Source of the DNA: an uncultured Oscillospiraceae bacterium | Lineage (GTDB): Bacteria; Bacillota; Clostridia; Oscillospirales; Oscillospiraceae | Direction of reading: 5' to 3' | Length of the DNA: 23,109 nt | Assembly: GCA_910585155.1 (NCBI GenBank) | Contig: CAJUEC010000034.1 | Location: 3,045-26,153 of the forward strand | Shown: piece after piece, positions 15,345 to 22,931 of the stretch | How positions within the stretch are numbered: position 1 is the first letter of the stretch | Layout of the letters: each line of letters starts with the position of its first letter | Program-made: the position numbers and the translations under genes | Notes under the pieces: generated by a model | Seen by the model: the letters and a program-made list of their open reading frames with translations, nothing else | Told to the model about the DNA's origin: nothing | Database searches by the model: none

Positions 15345-15358
15345 TTAATGAAAGTCAA
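15330..15358 (-). promoter_or_regulatory. Promoter of the XRE-DUF6773-DUF3267 operon
   Basis: On the minus strand TTGACT (15358-15353), a 17-bp spacer and TAATAT (15335-15330). Transcription would start around 15323, so the message begins almost directly with the GGAGGAGG ribosome site. Confidence 0.7.
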
Positions 15359-15457
15359 CTATATATGACTTTTTGGTGTTGTGACCATGTATGCCGCACA
15401 ACAGGGGTTTGCGGCGTGTCAGAAAGTATCCAGCAAAACCGAATACGTGTAAAGCAA

Positions 15458-15489
15458 CGGAGGTCAAGGCTTTTACACCTTGACCTCCG
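15458..15489. terminator. Hairpin between tRNA fragment and XRE operon
   Basis: A perfect 12-bp stem CGGAGGTCAAGG (15458-15469) with its complement (15478-15489) and an 8-nt loop. On the minus strand it lies about 80 bp after the 3' end of the tRNA fragment, where a tRNA terminator would be. On the plus strand TGTTCGTTTT follows. The rest of the gap from 15359 to 15567 holds nothing I can name apart from the promoter at its start. Confidence 0.55.
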
Positions 15490-15567
15490 CTGTTCGTTTT
15501 GACATCAGAGCCACACTATTACGGCAAAGCCGTCTTTGAAATAATAGGTGTTCGTCCAATGTCCATC

Positions 15568-15628
15568 TGGTGGACTCGAAGGGGATCGAACCCTCGACCT
15601 CCGCGTTGCGAACGCGGCGCTCTCCCAA
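15568..15628 (-). pseudogene. 3' fragment of tRNA-Ala(CGC), including CCA
   Basis: Read on the minus strand, the sequence runs from TTGGGAGAGC (end of the D arm) through a perfect anticodon stem CCGCG-TTCGCAA-CGCGG with anticodon CGC. It continues with GAGGTC, the T arm GAGGG-TTCGATC-CCCTT, acceptor strand CGAGTCCA and an encoded CCA. The 5' acceptor strand (GGACTC expected) and the 5' D stem (GCTC expected) are missing; the sequence before TTGGGAGAGC is unrelated. A complete tRNA cannot be folded. Such 3' tRNA pieces are normally left at one end of an element that integrated into the gene, and by polarity the element would lie to the right. Confidence 0.7.
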
Positions 15629-15869
15629 GTGGTTCATAAAGCAACGCGAACACCTCGTCTAAAGTTCAAACTTCTTCCGGAAAGGGTCAATTTTAGTCAC
15701 AATAGCGAACAGAGAAAATGAAGTCTAAAAAGTGGGCATTCATTACAGAATCATTTCCTTTTCCTTCCTCCCCTTTCATGATGCCCACGCCTACGGCGGC
15801 ACAGTCGCCTGAAGCGATGGGAAGGAAGGGATTTTAGTCATACAATAACTTTGGCATATAGAGTGTGGC
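15629..15869. other. Gene-free stretch between tRNA fragment and lacI-type gene
   Basis: No confident gene. A 28-codon minus-strand frame at 15693-15779 (begins MKGEEGKGND, ends SVRYCD) has no good ribosome site. The words TCCTTCC and GGAAGGA around 15752-15832 form a loose inverted repeat. No terminator with T-run is seen after the LacI gene. Confidence 0.4.
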
Positions 15870-16892
15870 TCAAGCCCTGACCTTTGTGGTGCTGCGCAGG
15901 AGTAAGCGGGGCAGGGCAGTATAAGTTTGTATCAGCATAGCAGGGTTCCGAATTTTTTTCAAAAGCAGGTTTCCTGCGTGGACACCCAAACTGAATAGGT
16001 CTACGTCAATGACGGTGGGTTGCGGGGATACCATAGGCGAGTATGGATGGTCATCAAAGGCGATCAACGACACATCCTCTGGAATGCGCAGGCCACTCTC
16101 TTTGATCGCACGGACCGTGCCCACAGCCATCAGGCTATTGGTACAAATAATTCCATCGGGAGGGGATGGCAGCTTCAGAAGGGCGGTCGCGGATTGAAAA
16201 ATCGCCTCCACTTCGGGGGGATTATAGGTAATATATTCCTCTCGGGTTTCAAACCCGCATCGCTCCATGGCAGTTCGGAAACCCCGCAGACGGTCCATAA
16301 AAATGATGTCTTCCTTCTGCCCGCCCATAAAAGCCAAAGTATGGCAGCCGGTAGATATCAAATGCTCCACTGCCAAATTAGAAGACAGGGTGTTGTTCGT
16401 GTCGATCCAGGATAGAATTGTATCAAAAGGAGGCTTCCCAATGCAGATCTGCGGGAAGTCGTGCCAAAGCAGCAGCCGTTCTACTTTGGGTACAACAAAG
16501 ACGGAATTGATGATGAGGCCATCCGCTACCCGGCTGTGGATCGCTTCCTCAAGCACTTCCTCCGGTTTTTTCCCAGGCGAATCCAGGTTGAGCAGGGATA
16601 GCCGGTATCCTTTTCGACCCAGTTCGTGGCTGACGCCGCAGATAATATCAAACATATGAGGATTTTCATACGGCAGTCCTTTGTAAAACCGATCCGCATA
16701 CAGTACGTTTTTACTGAAGCGCCGGGCCAGGTTGGCCGCCGAGGCATTGGGTACATAGTTGAGTTGATCCATTACCTTGAGCACTTTTTCCCGAGTGGTG
16801 TGGGCAACATGTGCCTTATTGTTGATCACTTTACTGACGGTAGCGATGGACACTCCGGCCTCTCGGGCAATGTCATGAATGGTGGTCGGCAT
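15870..16892 (-). CDS. LacI-family transcriptional repressor
   Basis: The 340-residue protein has the LacI helix-turn-helix (TTIHDIAREAGVSIATVSKV) with hinge NASAANLARR, followed by a periplasmic-binding-like sugar domain with GGQKEDIIFMDRLRGFRTAM and DGIICTNSLMAVGTVRAIKE, then VSLIAFDDHPYS. Start ATG at 16892 (MPTTIHD) follows AGGAGTGATATA; the longer frame to 16907 has no ribosome site. It is divergent from the sugar ABC transporter operon. A palindromic site AAAACGTTTT lies in its own leader, and another lies before the transporter genes. It therefore probably represses both in the absence of a maltodextrin-type inducer. The gene is lower in GC than the transporter genes. Confidence 0.93.
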   Translation of the reverse strand: MPTTIHDIAREAGVSIATVSKVINNKAHVAHTTREKVLKVMDQLNYVPNASAANLARRFSKNVLYADRFYKGLPYENPHMFDIICGVSHELGRKGYRLSLLNLDSPGKKPEEVLEEAIHSRVADGLIINSVFVVPKVERLLLWHDFPQICIGKPPFDTILSWIDTNNTLSSNLAVEHLISTGCHTLAFMGGQKEDIIFMDRLRGFRTAMERCGFETREEYITYNPPEVEAIFQSATALLKLPSPPDGIICTNSLMAVGTVRAIKESGLRIPEDVSLIAFDDHPYSPMVSPQPTVIDVDLFSLGVHAGNLLLKKIRNPAMLIQTYTALPRLLLRSTTKVRA

Positions 16893-16915
16893 TATATCAC
16901 TCCTCATTCTTTAGT

Positions 16916-16925
16916 AAAACGTTTT
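16916..16925. promoter_or_regulatory. LacI-family operator 1
   Basis: AAAACGTTTT, a palindrome with the central CG of LacI/CcpA-type operators, 24 bp upstream of the repressor start. Read on the minus strand it is CAGAAAACGTTTTACT, closely matching operator 2 (GAGAAAACGTTTTATC). It suits autoregulation. Confidence 0.7.
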
Positions 16926-16958
16926 CTGTATTTGTGGGAATGAACGAAAGAAAATTCG

Positions 16959-16988
16959 TTGACACGCAGATAGCGCAAGTGCTATACT
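16959..16988 (+). promoter_or_regulatory. Promoter of the sugar transporter operon
   Basis: A perfect -35 TTGACA (16959-16964), an 18-bp spacer and TATACT (16983-16988) with an extended TGC in front. Transcription should start near 16995, giving a leader of about 113 bases that contains operator 2. Confidence 0.85.
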
Positions 16989-17050
16989 CATAACAGATTT
17001 TACAACAACCTGTATGAAAATGCAAGTGAATTGTTCAATCTGCCGTAAAA

Positions 17051-17072
17051 ATCTCCACGAGCGAGTGGAGAT
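17051..17072 (+). promoter_or_regulatory. Leader hairpin before operator 2
   Basis: ATCTCCAC pairs with GTGGAGAT around GAGCGA in the transporter leader, six bases before operator 2. It is too weak to be a clear terminator and its role is uncertain. Confidence 0.35.
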
Positions 17073-17078
17073 AGCGAG

Positions 17079-17088
17079 AAAACGTTTT
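17079..17088. promoter_or_regulatory. LacI-family operator 2
   Basis: AAAACGTTTT, the same core as operator 1, lying about 85 bp after the transcription start and 20 bp before the binding-protein gene. Repressor bound here would act as a roadblock, and the 163-bp centre-to-centre distance from operator 1 would allow looping. Confidence 0.7.
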
Positions 17089-17107
17089 ATCAGAAAGGAG
17101 ATTTGTA

Positions 17108-18382
17108 ATGAAAAAGATTACTGCCCTCTTGCTTGCTGCGGCGCTGTGTCTCGGCGCACTGGCCGGATGCTCCCAGCCTGCGTCCCAAGGCTCCACTGCC
17201 CCGTCCTCTGAACCCACACAGGGTGCCGATTCTCCGAATACGCCAAAAGATCCCGTCACAGTCACGATTTGGCACGACGGGGACGAGGGCATCATGCAGA
17301 CCATTGCCGATCAGGTGAACGCCCAACTCACAGACGATCAGATCACCGTCGTTTTTGAGAAAAAGACCGATATGCCCAACCAGCTCAAGCTGTACGGCAG
17401 CGACGCGGCTAACGCCCCGGATATGTACTTCTACGCCCACGATGTGCTGGGAACCTTTGTCGCCATGGACATACTGGCCCCCCTCTCCGATGTGGTGGAC
17501 ACGTCCATTTTGGCCGACCACCTGGCTATGACCGTGGAAGCCGGGCAGATCGGCGGCACGCAATATCTGCTCCCGGTGTATTTTGAGACACTGGTATTTC
17601 TCTACAATACGGCCCTGTGGGATGGGGATATCCCCGGCACCACCGAGGAACTGTACGACTACATGGTGGCCCACACTGATGTGGCGGCGGGCACCTACGC
17701 CGTGGTCAACCAGCACACCAACGCTTACAACGTATCCCCCTTCATCAATGGCTTTGGCGGCTATGTTATTGATGAGAACGGCAAGCCCGGACTGAACGAT
17801 CCCAAGACCATTGAGGCGGCGGAATACAATCAGAAGTTCGGCGCACTTCAGGCAGATGGCGACTACAACACCGTCACCACCCTGTTCAACGAGGGTAAGG
17901 CCGCCGCCATCATCGGCGGGCCCTGGCTGGTCTCTGGCATTGAGGCCGCGGGCATCGACTACGGCATCGCCTCCCTTTCCGACATCAAGCTGCCCAACGG
18001 CAATGGCCTGGCCCCCTTCTCCGGCATCCAGGGCGCAGGTGTGCTGAAGGTGGCGTTGGCGGAGAAGAAGGACGCCATCGCCAAAGTGCTCACCGCCATG
18101 GCGGCCCCGGAGGTAGGCGTGGATCTGGCCAACAAGTCCGGGTGCGCTCCTGCCAACAACAAATCCTATGACGATCCCCAGGTGGCCGGCAACGAAATGA
18201 TTGCTGTCATCCAAAAGACCGCCTCCACCGCCCGGCCCATGCCCAACATCCCTGAGATGAACGCCATGTGGGGCCCGGCGGAGGCCATGCTCACCGCCAT
18301 CAACAAAAACGGTGCCGATCCCGCCCAGGCCGCCGAAGAAGCCCAGGCCACAGCGGAGCAGGCCATTGCCGACATGAAATAG
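17108..18382 (+). CDS. ABC transporter sugar-binding lipoprotein (MalE-like, family 1)
   Basis: The 424-residue protein has a lipoprotein signal (ALAGC, C21), a flexible Ser/Thr/Pro-rich linker to about residue 48, and an extracellular solute-binding fold starting VTVTIWHDGDEG. Later marks are YLLPVYFETLVFLYNTALW and EGKAAAIIGGPWLVSGI, which are typical of maltose/maltodextrin-binding proteins. It captures the sugar outside the membrane and delivers it to the two permeases encoded next. AAAGGAG stands before ATG. A GC-rich hairpin between it and the first permease probably lowers downstream expression so that binding protein is in excess. No ATPase subunit is encoded in the window; a shared MsmX/MalK-type ATPase elsewhere is likely. 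Confidence 0.93.
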   Translation: MKKITALLLAAALCLGALAGCSQPASQGSTAPSSEPTQGADSPNTPKDPVTVTIWHDGDEGIMQTIADQVNAQLTDDQITVVFEKKTDMPNQLKLYGSDAANAPDMYFYAHDVLGTFVAMDILAPLSDVVDTSILADHLAMTVEAGQIGGTQYLLPVYFETLVFLYNTALWDGDIPGTTEELYDYMVAHTDVAAGTYAVVNQHTNAYNVSPFINGFGGYVIDENGKPGLNDPKTIEAAEYNQKFGALQADGDYNTVTTLFNEGKAAAIIGGPWLVSGIEAAGIDYGIASLSDIKLPNGNGLAPFSGIQGAGVLKVALAEKKDAIAKVLTAMAAPEVGVDLANKSGCAPANNKSYDDPQVAGNEMIAVIQKTASTARPMPNIPEMNAMWGPAEAMLTAINKNGADPAQAAEEAQATAEQAIADMK

Positions 18383-18390
18383 CCAAAGTC

Positions 18391-18415
18391 AGGGGCGGCG
18401 GATTCCGCCGCCCCT
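18391..18415 (+). terminator. Intra-operon hairpin after the binding-protein gene
   Basis: AGGGGCGGCG pairs with CGCCGCCCCT around GATTC, followed by TTCTT. It starts eight bases after the stop and is likely a partial terminator or mRNA stabiliser. Confidence 0.7.
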
Positions 18416-18437
18416 TTCTTCGAAACGAGGTGGTACA

Positions 18438-19322
18438 ATGGAGCAAAAACGAAGATGGAAGCCCTGGCTCTACTGCGTCCCCGCCATGCTGTTGATCCTC
18501 ATTGTCATCGTTTTCCCCATCGCTTATACAGGGTGGATTTCGCTGACCAACATGAACCTGTACCACTGGACAGATTACGAGGTCATTGGCCTGTCCAACT
18601 ATGCCCGGGCACTGTTCAAATTTGACTCCGGGTTTCTGTCCGCCCTCGGCACCACCCTGGTCTGGACAGCGCTGAATATGGTCATCCAGATCGGGCTGGG
18701 GTTCCTAATCGCTCTGGGACTGAATGCGCCGGGGCTGCGGCTCAAGCGGGTTTACAAGACCCTGCTCATGGTGCCTTGGGCGGTGCCCGCTTATATCTCC
18801 ATCTTGCTGTGGCGGGTGGGAATGTTCAACACCGAGCTTGGCATACTCAATAAGCTTCTTGTCCTGCTGGGCTTTGGCAAAGTGGATTTCCTGGCCAGTA
18901 ACGGAATCGCCTTCCTGTCCTGCATGGTGTTGAACCTGTGGATGGCCCTGCCCTTTATGATCTCCACCATCGACGGGGCACTCCAAAGCGTGGACAGCAG
19001 CCTCTATGAGAGCGCCACCCTGGACGGGGCGGGGTTCTGGACGCGCACCCGGTCCATCACCGTGCCCACCATCCGGCCCATTATCGCCCCGGCGGCGGTG
19101 ATGACCACTTTTATCACCTTTAAGCAGTTTGACATCATCTACCTGCTTACCCAGCAGCGGGGCTATATGACAGGGGCCACGCTGAACACGGTGATTACCT
19201 ATGCCCATCAGAATGCCTTTGCCTCCAACAACTATGGGCTGTCCAGCGCAGTGAGTATGCTGCTGTTCGTCATCATCATTCTGTTTTCCATCCTTACCAA
19301 CCGCAGTCTCCGGGAGGACTGA
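18438..19322 (+). CDS. ABC sugar permease (MalF-like)
   Basis: The 294-residue protein has six membrane segments. The cytoplasmic EAA loop reads SVDSSLYESATLDGAGFWTR followed by ITVPTIRP, which contacts the ATPase. It forms the channel with the next permease. GAGGTGG precedes ATG. The stop is three bases from the next start region, so the two are coupled. Confidence 0.93.
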   Translation: MEQKRRWKPWLYCVPAMLLILIVIVFPIAYTGWISLTNMNLYHWTDYEVIGLSNYARALFKFDSGFLSALGTTLVWTALNMVIQIGLGFLIALGLNAPGLRLKRVYKTLLMVPWAVPAYISILLWRVGMFNTELGILNKLLVLLGFGKVDFLASNGIAFLSCMVLNLWMALPFMISTIDGALQSVDSSLYESATLDGAGFWTRTRSITVPTIRPIIAPAAVMTTFITFKQFDIIYLLTQQRGYMTGATLNTVITYAHQNAFASNNYGLSSAVSMLLFVIIILFSILTNRSLRED

Positions 19323-19325
19323 GCC

Positions 19326-20168
19326 ATGACAAAAAAACAAAAAAACGCTGTCAGGTTGACCCTACTAAACGTCGGGTTCATCTTATTGTGCCTGGTCACC
19401 CTGGTTCCGGTGCTGTACGCGCTGTCCATTTCCGTTAGCGGGCAAGGCGCGGCGCTGTCTGGGGATCTCTCTTTCCTGCCCAAGAATCCTACCTTGGAAA
19501 ACTACTGGGCCATCCTAGTTGATAAACCCTTCCTGATGTGGCTGAAAAACTCTCTGCTGCTCAGCGCAGGTACCATCGCCCTGTCTATGCTGTGCGCGGT
19601 ACCCATGGCCTACGCTGCTTCCCGCTGGCGTTTTGCTGGACGGCGGGGAATGCTCCGAGTGCTGTTGGTGCTCAACGCCTTCCCCCAGGTGCTGTCCATG
19701 TTTGCCCTGTTCCGGGTGCTGCGGCTGACGGGCACCCTGAACACCCACGGCGGGCTGGTGATGATCTACGCCGGCTCCATGTGCGTGTTTGCCATCTGGA
19801 ACATGAAGGGCTATTTCGACACCATCCCGAGGGAGATCGAGGAGGCGTCCAAAATCGACGGCGCCAACGATTTTCAGATGATCCTCCGCATCGTCCTGCC
19901 ACTGGCCCGGCCCGCCATCATCGTCACCTGTGTCATGGTGTTGATCACCGTGTGGAACGAATACCTGTTCGCCACCACCTTTCTGCTGGACAGCCAGTCC
20001 TACTCCCTTGCGGGCGGCTTGTACCAACTCCAGTCCAACGACTACAGCCGGAATTGGTCGGTATTTACCGCCGCGTCCATGCTGGCCTCTCTGCCGCTGC
20101 TGCTGATTTTCTTCAAGATCCAGAAGTACATGGTATCAGGTCTCACTGCCGGCGGGGTGAAAGCATGA
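19326..20168 (+). CDS. ABC sugar permease (MalG-like)
   Basis: The 280-residue protein has six membrane segments and the EAA loop PREIEEASKIDGANDFQMIL followed by VLPLARPAI. The C-terminus ends MVSGLTAGGVKA, as in the MalG/LacG group. It pairs with the MalF-like permease. The ribosome site is weak and the start follows the previous stop by three bases (TGAGCCATG), so translation probably depends on coupling. Next downstream, after 36 bp, is the glycosidase. Confidence 0.93.
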   Translation: MTKKQKNAVRLTLLNVGFILLCLVTLVPVLYALSISVSGQGAALSGDLSFLPKNPTLENYWAILVDKPFLMWLKNSLLLSAGTIALSMLCAVPMAYAASRWRFAGRRGMLRVLLVLNAFPQVLSMFALFRVLRLTGTLNTHGGLVMIYAGSMCVFAIWNMKGYFDTIPREIEEASKIDGANDFQMILRIVLPLARPAIIVTCVMVLITVWNEYLFATTFLLDSQSYSLAGGLYQLQSNDYSRNWSVFTAASMLASLPLLLIFFKIQKYMVSGLTAGGVKA

Positions 20169-20204
20169 GGATCGTTTCATATCTCTCGGGAGGAGGAGCA
20201 AGTT

Positions 20205-21944
20205 ATGATTCTGCGTCAGGCTGTGACGCATATCCCGCTCTCACAGTACGCGTTTGCCAACAATGAGAGCAATTTAACCATCCGGCTGCGGGCTGCGAAA
20301 GATAACCTGACCCGCTGCATTCTGCATTACGGGGACCGGGTTCAACCAGGCGACCCGATCAGATTCACCCCGCTGGAGATGGAAAAAGCGGCATCGGATC
20401 TGGAATTTGATATTTACGAAGCGACATTTGAAAGCCCTTATAATCGCGTGTGCTACTATTTTGAGCTCATGGACAAGGACGAACGGATATTACTGTTCGC
20501 GGATATTTTTTCCCCAGCTCTACCGGAGGAACGCAGCGAATTTTACCAATACCCGTTTATCAGGCGCGAGGAGATCAGTGCCGTGCCGGAGTGGCTGAAA
20601 CGGGCTGTGGTATACAATATTTTCCCGGACAGTTTTGCGTCAGGAAAGCGCCAGCTTCGGGGAACATCTTCCGAATTGCCTTGGGGCAATGGACTGACCC
20701 TCAAATCCCGGTTGGGAGGAACGATCCGGGGAATCACAGACAACCTGGACTATATCGCTGAGATGGGCTTTAATTGCCTATACATCAACCCGATCTTCAC
20801 AGCGGGGGAGTATCATAAATACGATCTGCTGGACTATTTCCATGTCTCACCCAATATGGGAACGGACGATGACTTCCGCCAGCTTGTGGAGACAGCACAT
20901 AAGCGCGGCATCCATGTGGTCATAGACGGCGTATTCAACCATTGCAGTTGGTATTTCTTCGCCTTTGACGATGTGGTGAAAAATGGTGCGGCCTCCCGGT
21001 ATAAAGATTGGTTTTATGACCTCAAATTTCCTGTTGTGCGCCCAGAGCGCGAGGATGAGGCCCCATCTTACAGCAGTTTTGCCTACGAACGGAAGATGCC
21101 CAAGCTCAATAGTTCTAACCCAGAGGTGCGCGGCTATTTTATGAAGGTATGTGCACACTGGATCCGAGAATATGGCGTGGACGGTTGGCGTCTGGATGTG
21201 GCCAATGAGGTAGACCGTGTATTTTGGCGCACGTTTAAGCAGACTGGCCGGGGGATCGACCCCGAGAGCGTCATGATCGGTGAAATATGGGAGAGCGCCG
21301 AAAGCTGGCTCCGCGGGGATATGTTTGACTCCACCATGAACTACGATTTCCGAAAGAACTGCCGCGACTTTTTTGGAGCGGAAAAGATCAACGCAGTTGA
21401 ATTCAACGCGCGCGTGACCCAAATGAATTACCGCTATCCCACCGGGATTGTGCAAGGACAACTCAACCTGTTGGGCAGCCATGACGTGAGCCGTTTCTTT
21501 TCGTACTGTCAAAATGACATCCGTAGGCTGCGCTTGGCGGAAGTATTCTTGTTTACCGCACCAGGGGTTCCCTGCGTATTCTATGGTGATGAGCTGGGGA
21601 TGTCCGGAGACTGCGAATCAACGCTTCGAGGCCCCATGCCATGGGAAAACCCGCCTTCGGACGAACGAGATTTTTTCAAGGCGCTCATATCGTTGAGGCG
21701 CAACAGTGACGCCCTTCTATACGGGACATATACTGTGCTGGACATGGACGAAAATGGGCTTTATGTATTTGAGCGGCGTTGGAAGGAATGTGTTATCACG
21801 GTGGCCCTAAATGCGCGCGACGTTACCACAGAGATAAACGGTATTGTGCCCGATGATGACCCACTGCTTTCTGATGCCTATGGAGAAAGCCGCCTGGGCC
21901 CCTTTGGGTACAGTGTCTGGCGCACGGGAGGTGAGAAAAGGTAG
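20205..21944 (+). CDS. GH13 glycoside hydrolase (cyclomaltodextrinase / neopullulanase type)
   Basis: The 579-residue protein has an N-terminal beta-sandwich domain (about 1-120) and a TIM-barrel with all four GH13 regions: DGVFNH (241-246), GWRLDVANE with nucleophile D331, IGEIWE with acid/base E360, and LLGSHD with H426 and D427. A C-terminal beta domain follows. The N-domain plus MPKLN loop fits subfamily GH13_20, which splits cyclodextrins and short maltodextrins. It has no signal peptide, so it acts in the cytoplasm on sugar brought in by the transporter encoded upstream. GGAGGAGG precedes ATG. Its GC content is lower than that of the transporter genes, similar to the LacI gene. The exact substrate preference is not visible. 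Confidence 0.93.
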   Translation: MILRQAVTHIPLSQYAFANNESNLTIRLRAAKDNLTRCILHYGDRVQPGDPIRFTPLEMEKAASDLEFDIYEATFESPYNRVCYYFELMDKDERILLFADIFSPALPEERSEFYQYPFIRREEISAVPEWLKRAVVYNIFPDSFASGKRQLRGTSSELPWGNGLTLKSRLGGTIRGITDNLDYIAEMGFNCLYINPIFTAGEYHKYDLLDYFHVSPNMGTDDDFRQLVETAHKRGIHVVIDGVFNHCSWYFFAFDDVVKNGAASRYKDWFYDLKFPVVRPEREDEAPSYSSFAYERKMPKLNSSNPEVRGYFMKVCAHWIREYGVDGWRLDVANEVDRVFWRTFKQTGRGIDPESVMIGEIWESAESWLRGDMFDSTMNYDFRKNCRDFFGAEKINAVEFNARVTQMNYRYPTGIVQGQLNLLGSHDVSRFFSYCQNDIRRLRLAEVFLFTAPGVPCVFYGDELGMSGDCESTLRGPMPWENPPSDERDFFKALISLRRNSDALLYGTYTVLDMDENGLYVFERRWKECVITVALNARDVTTEINGIVPDDDPLLSDAYGESRLGPFGYSVWRTGGEKR

Positions 21945-21979
21945 CAACGTAGCGGAGAAGGATCTGCGAGTGCTCCCCT

Positions 21980-22931
21980 CTACCCCATCTCCATCCCGCC
22001 CAGGTACTGGGCCTCGGACACACTGAACTCCACCTCGATCCCATAGTCCCGGGTCAGGGTAACCGCCTTGATCAGATAAGACGCGATCATCTTCTTCTCC
22101 TCAACTGAGGCTGTGTCAAATAGCTCCGCCCAGGACAGCAGCCTTTGGTGGCTTTCCCGGATCTCCTTGGCCGCATACTCCGATTCCGCTGCCTGGTCTT
22201 TCAGTGCATCAATTTGCTCGGCCAATCCGGCCACTGTTTCCTGCACTGTATCCATACGCCGCTTGATCTGTTCCGGCGAGAACACGCAGGTGCCCTCAAT
22301 CGAGTCCAGCATCAGGTTCTCCCATTTGGTCAGCTCCCGCATGGCTTTGCTGTGATCTGCCTGGGCTTTGCGCAGCTTCTGCCTGCACTGGGCGGCGGTC
22401 TCCTGCACCTGCTGCTGGATCAGCTCACTCTCGTTGACCGCCCTGGCCCGCTCAAAGATATTCCGCAGGAGCGTCTCCACCACCGCGTCTACCCGCTCGG
22501 CCCGGTAGGTGGTCGGGCCATTACAGAGGGTTTTGTGCTGGGTTCGGTTATAGCATTTGTAGATGGACACCCGGTCGTTGGGATCGTGGCTCCGACAGGC
22601 GGTAGACGCAAAAATGCGGCCACCACAGTGGCCGCAATACACGTTGCCGGACAGCAGCGCCCGGCCCACGTTTTTCCTTGGGCTGATCCGGGGTGGGCGG
22701 CTGACCATAGTTTGGACGCCGTCTACCAGCACAACTTCCTCTTCCCACCGTGCCGCGCATTTGCGCTCATATTCAGCGGATCGCTGGGATCGGCCTTTCG
22801 CCACACGATCATACTGCTCCTGGGAAATGACCTGGAGTTCCGGGATGATTTCAGACCGGGCCTCCCCGCTGCGCAGGATGCCCACATACATGATGTTGCG
22901 CAGGATGTTCTGGATGGATGAGTAGTGGAAA
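21980..22931 (-). pseudogene. Large serine recombinase, C-terminal part only, cut by an insertion
   Basis: Reading on the minus strand from about 22931, the frame starts inside the recombinase domain (HYSSIQNILRNIMYVGILRS), then has GNVYCGHCGGRIFAS and YKCYNRTQHK, the zinc-ribbon of large serine recombinases. A long coiled-coil segment follows, then a C-terminal tail to the stop. The N-terminal resolvase domain with the catalytic serine is absent, and beyond 22931 the frame leads into unrelated sequence. The first Met is at 22891 but is not a true start. The break coincides with sequence belonging to an IS21-type element. The protein would be inactive. It is convergent with the GH13 gene, 35 bp between stops and no terminator. 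Confidence 0.8.

Noticed and set aside
15568..15660. A complete tRNA gene
   Set aside because: No 5' acceptor strand complementary to GAGTCCA and no 5' D stem can be found before the preserved part, so it is only a fragment.
15693..15779. A 28-residue protein gene on the minus strand
   Set aside because: The frame begins MKGEEGKGND but has no convincing ribosome site and no family I can confirm. Left as an unproven small frame.
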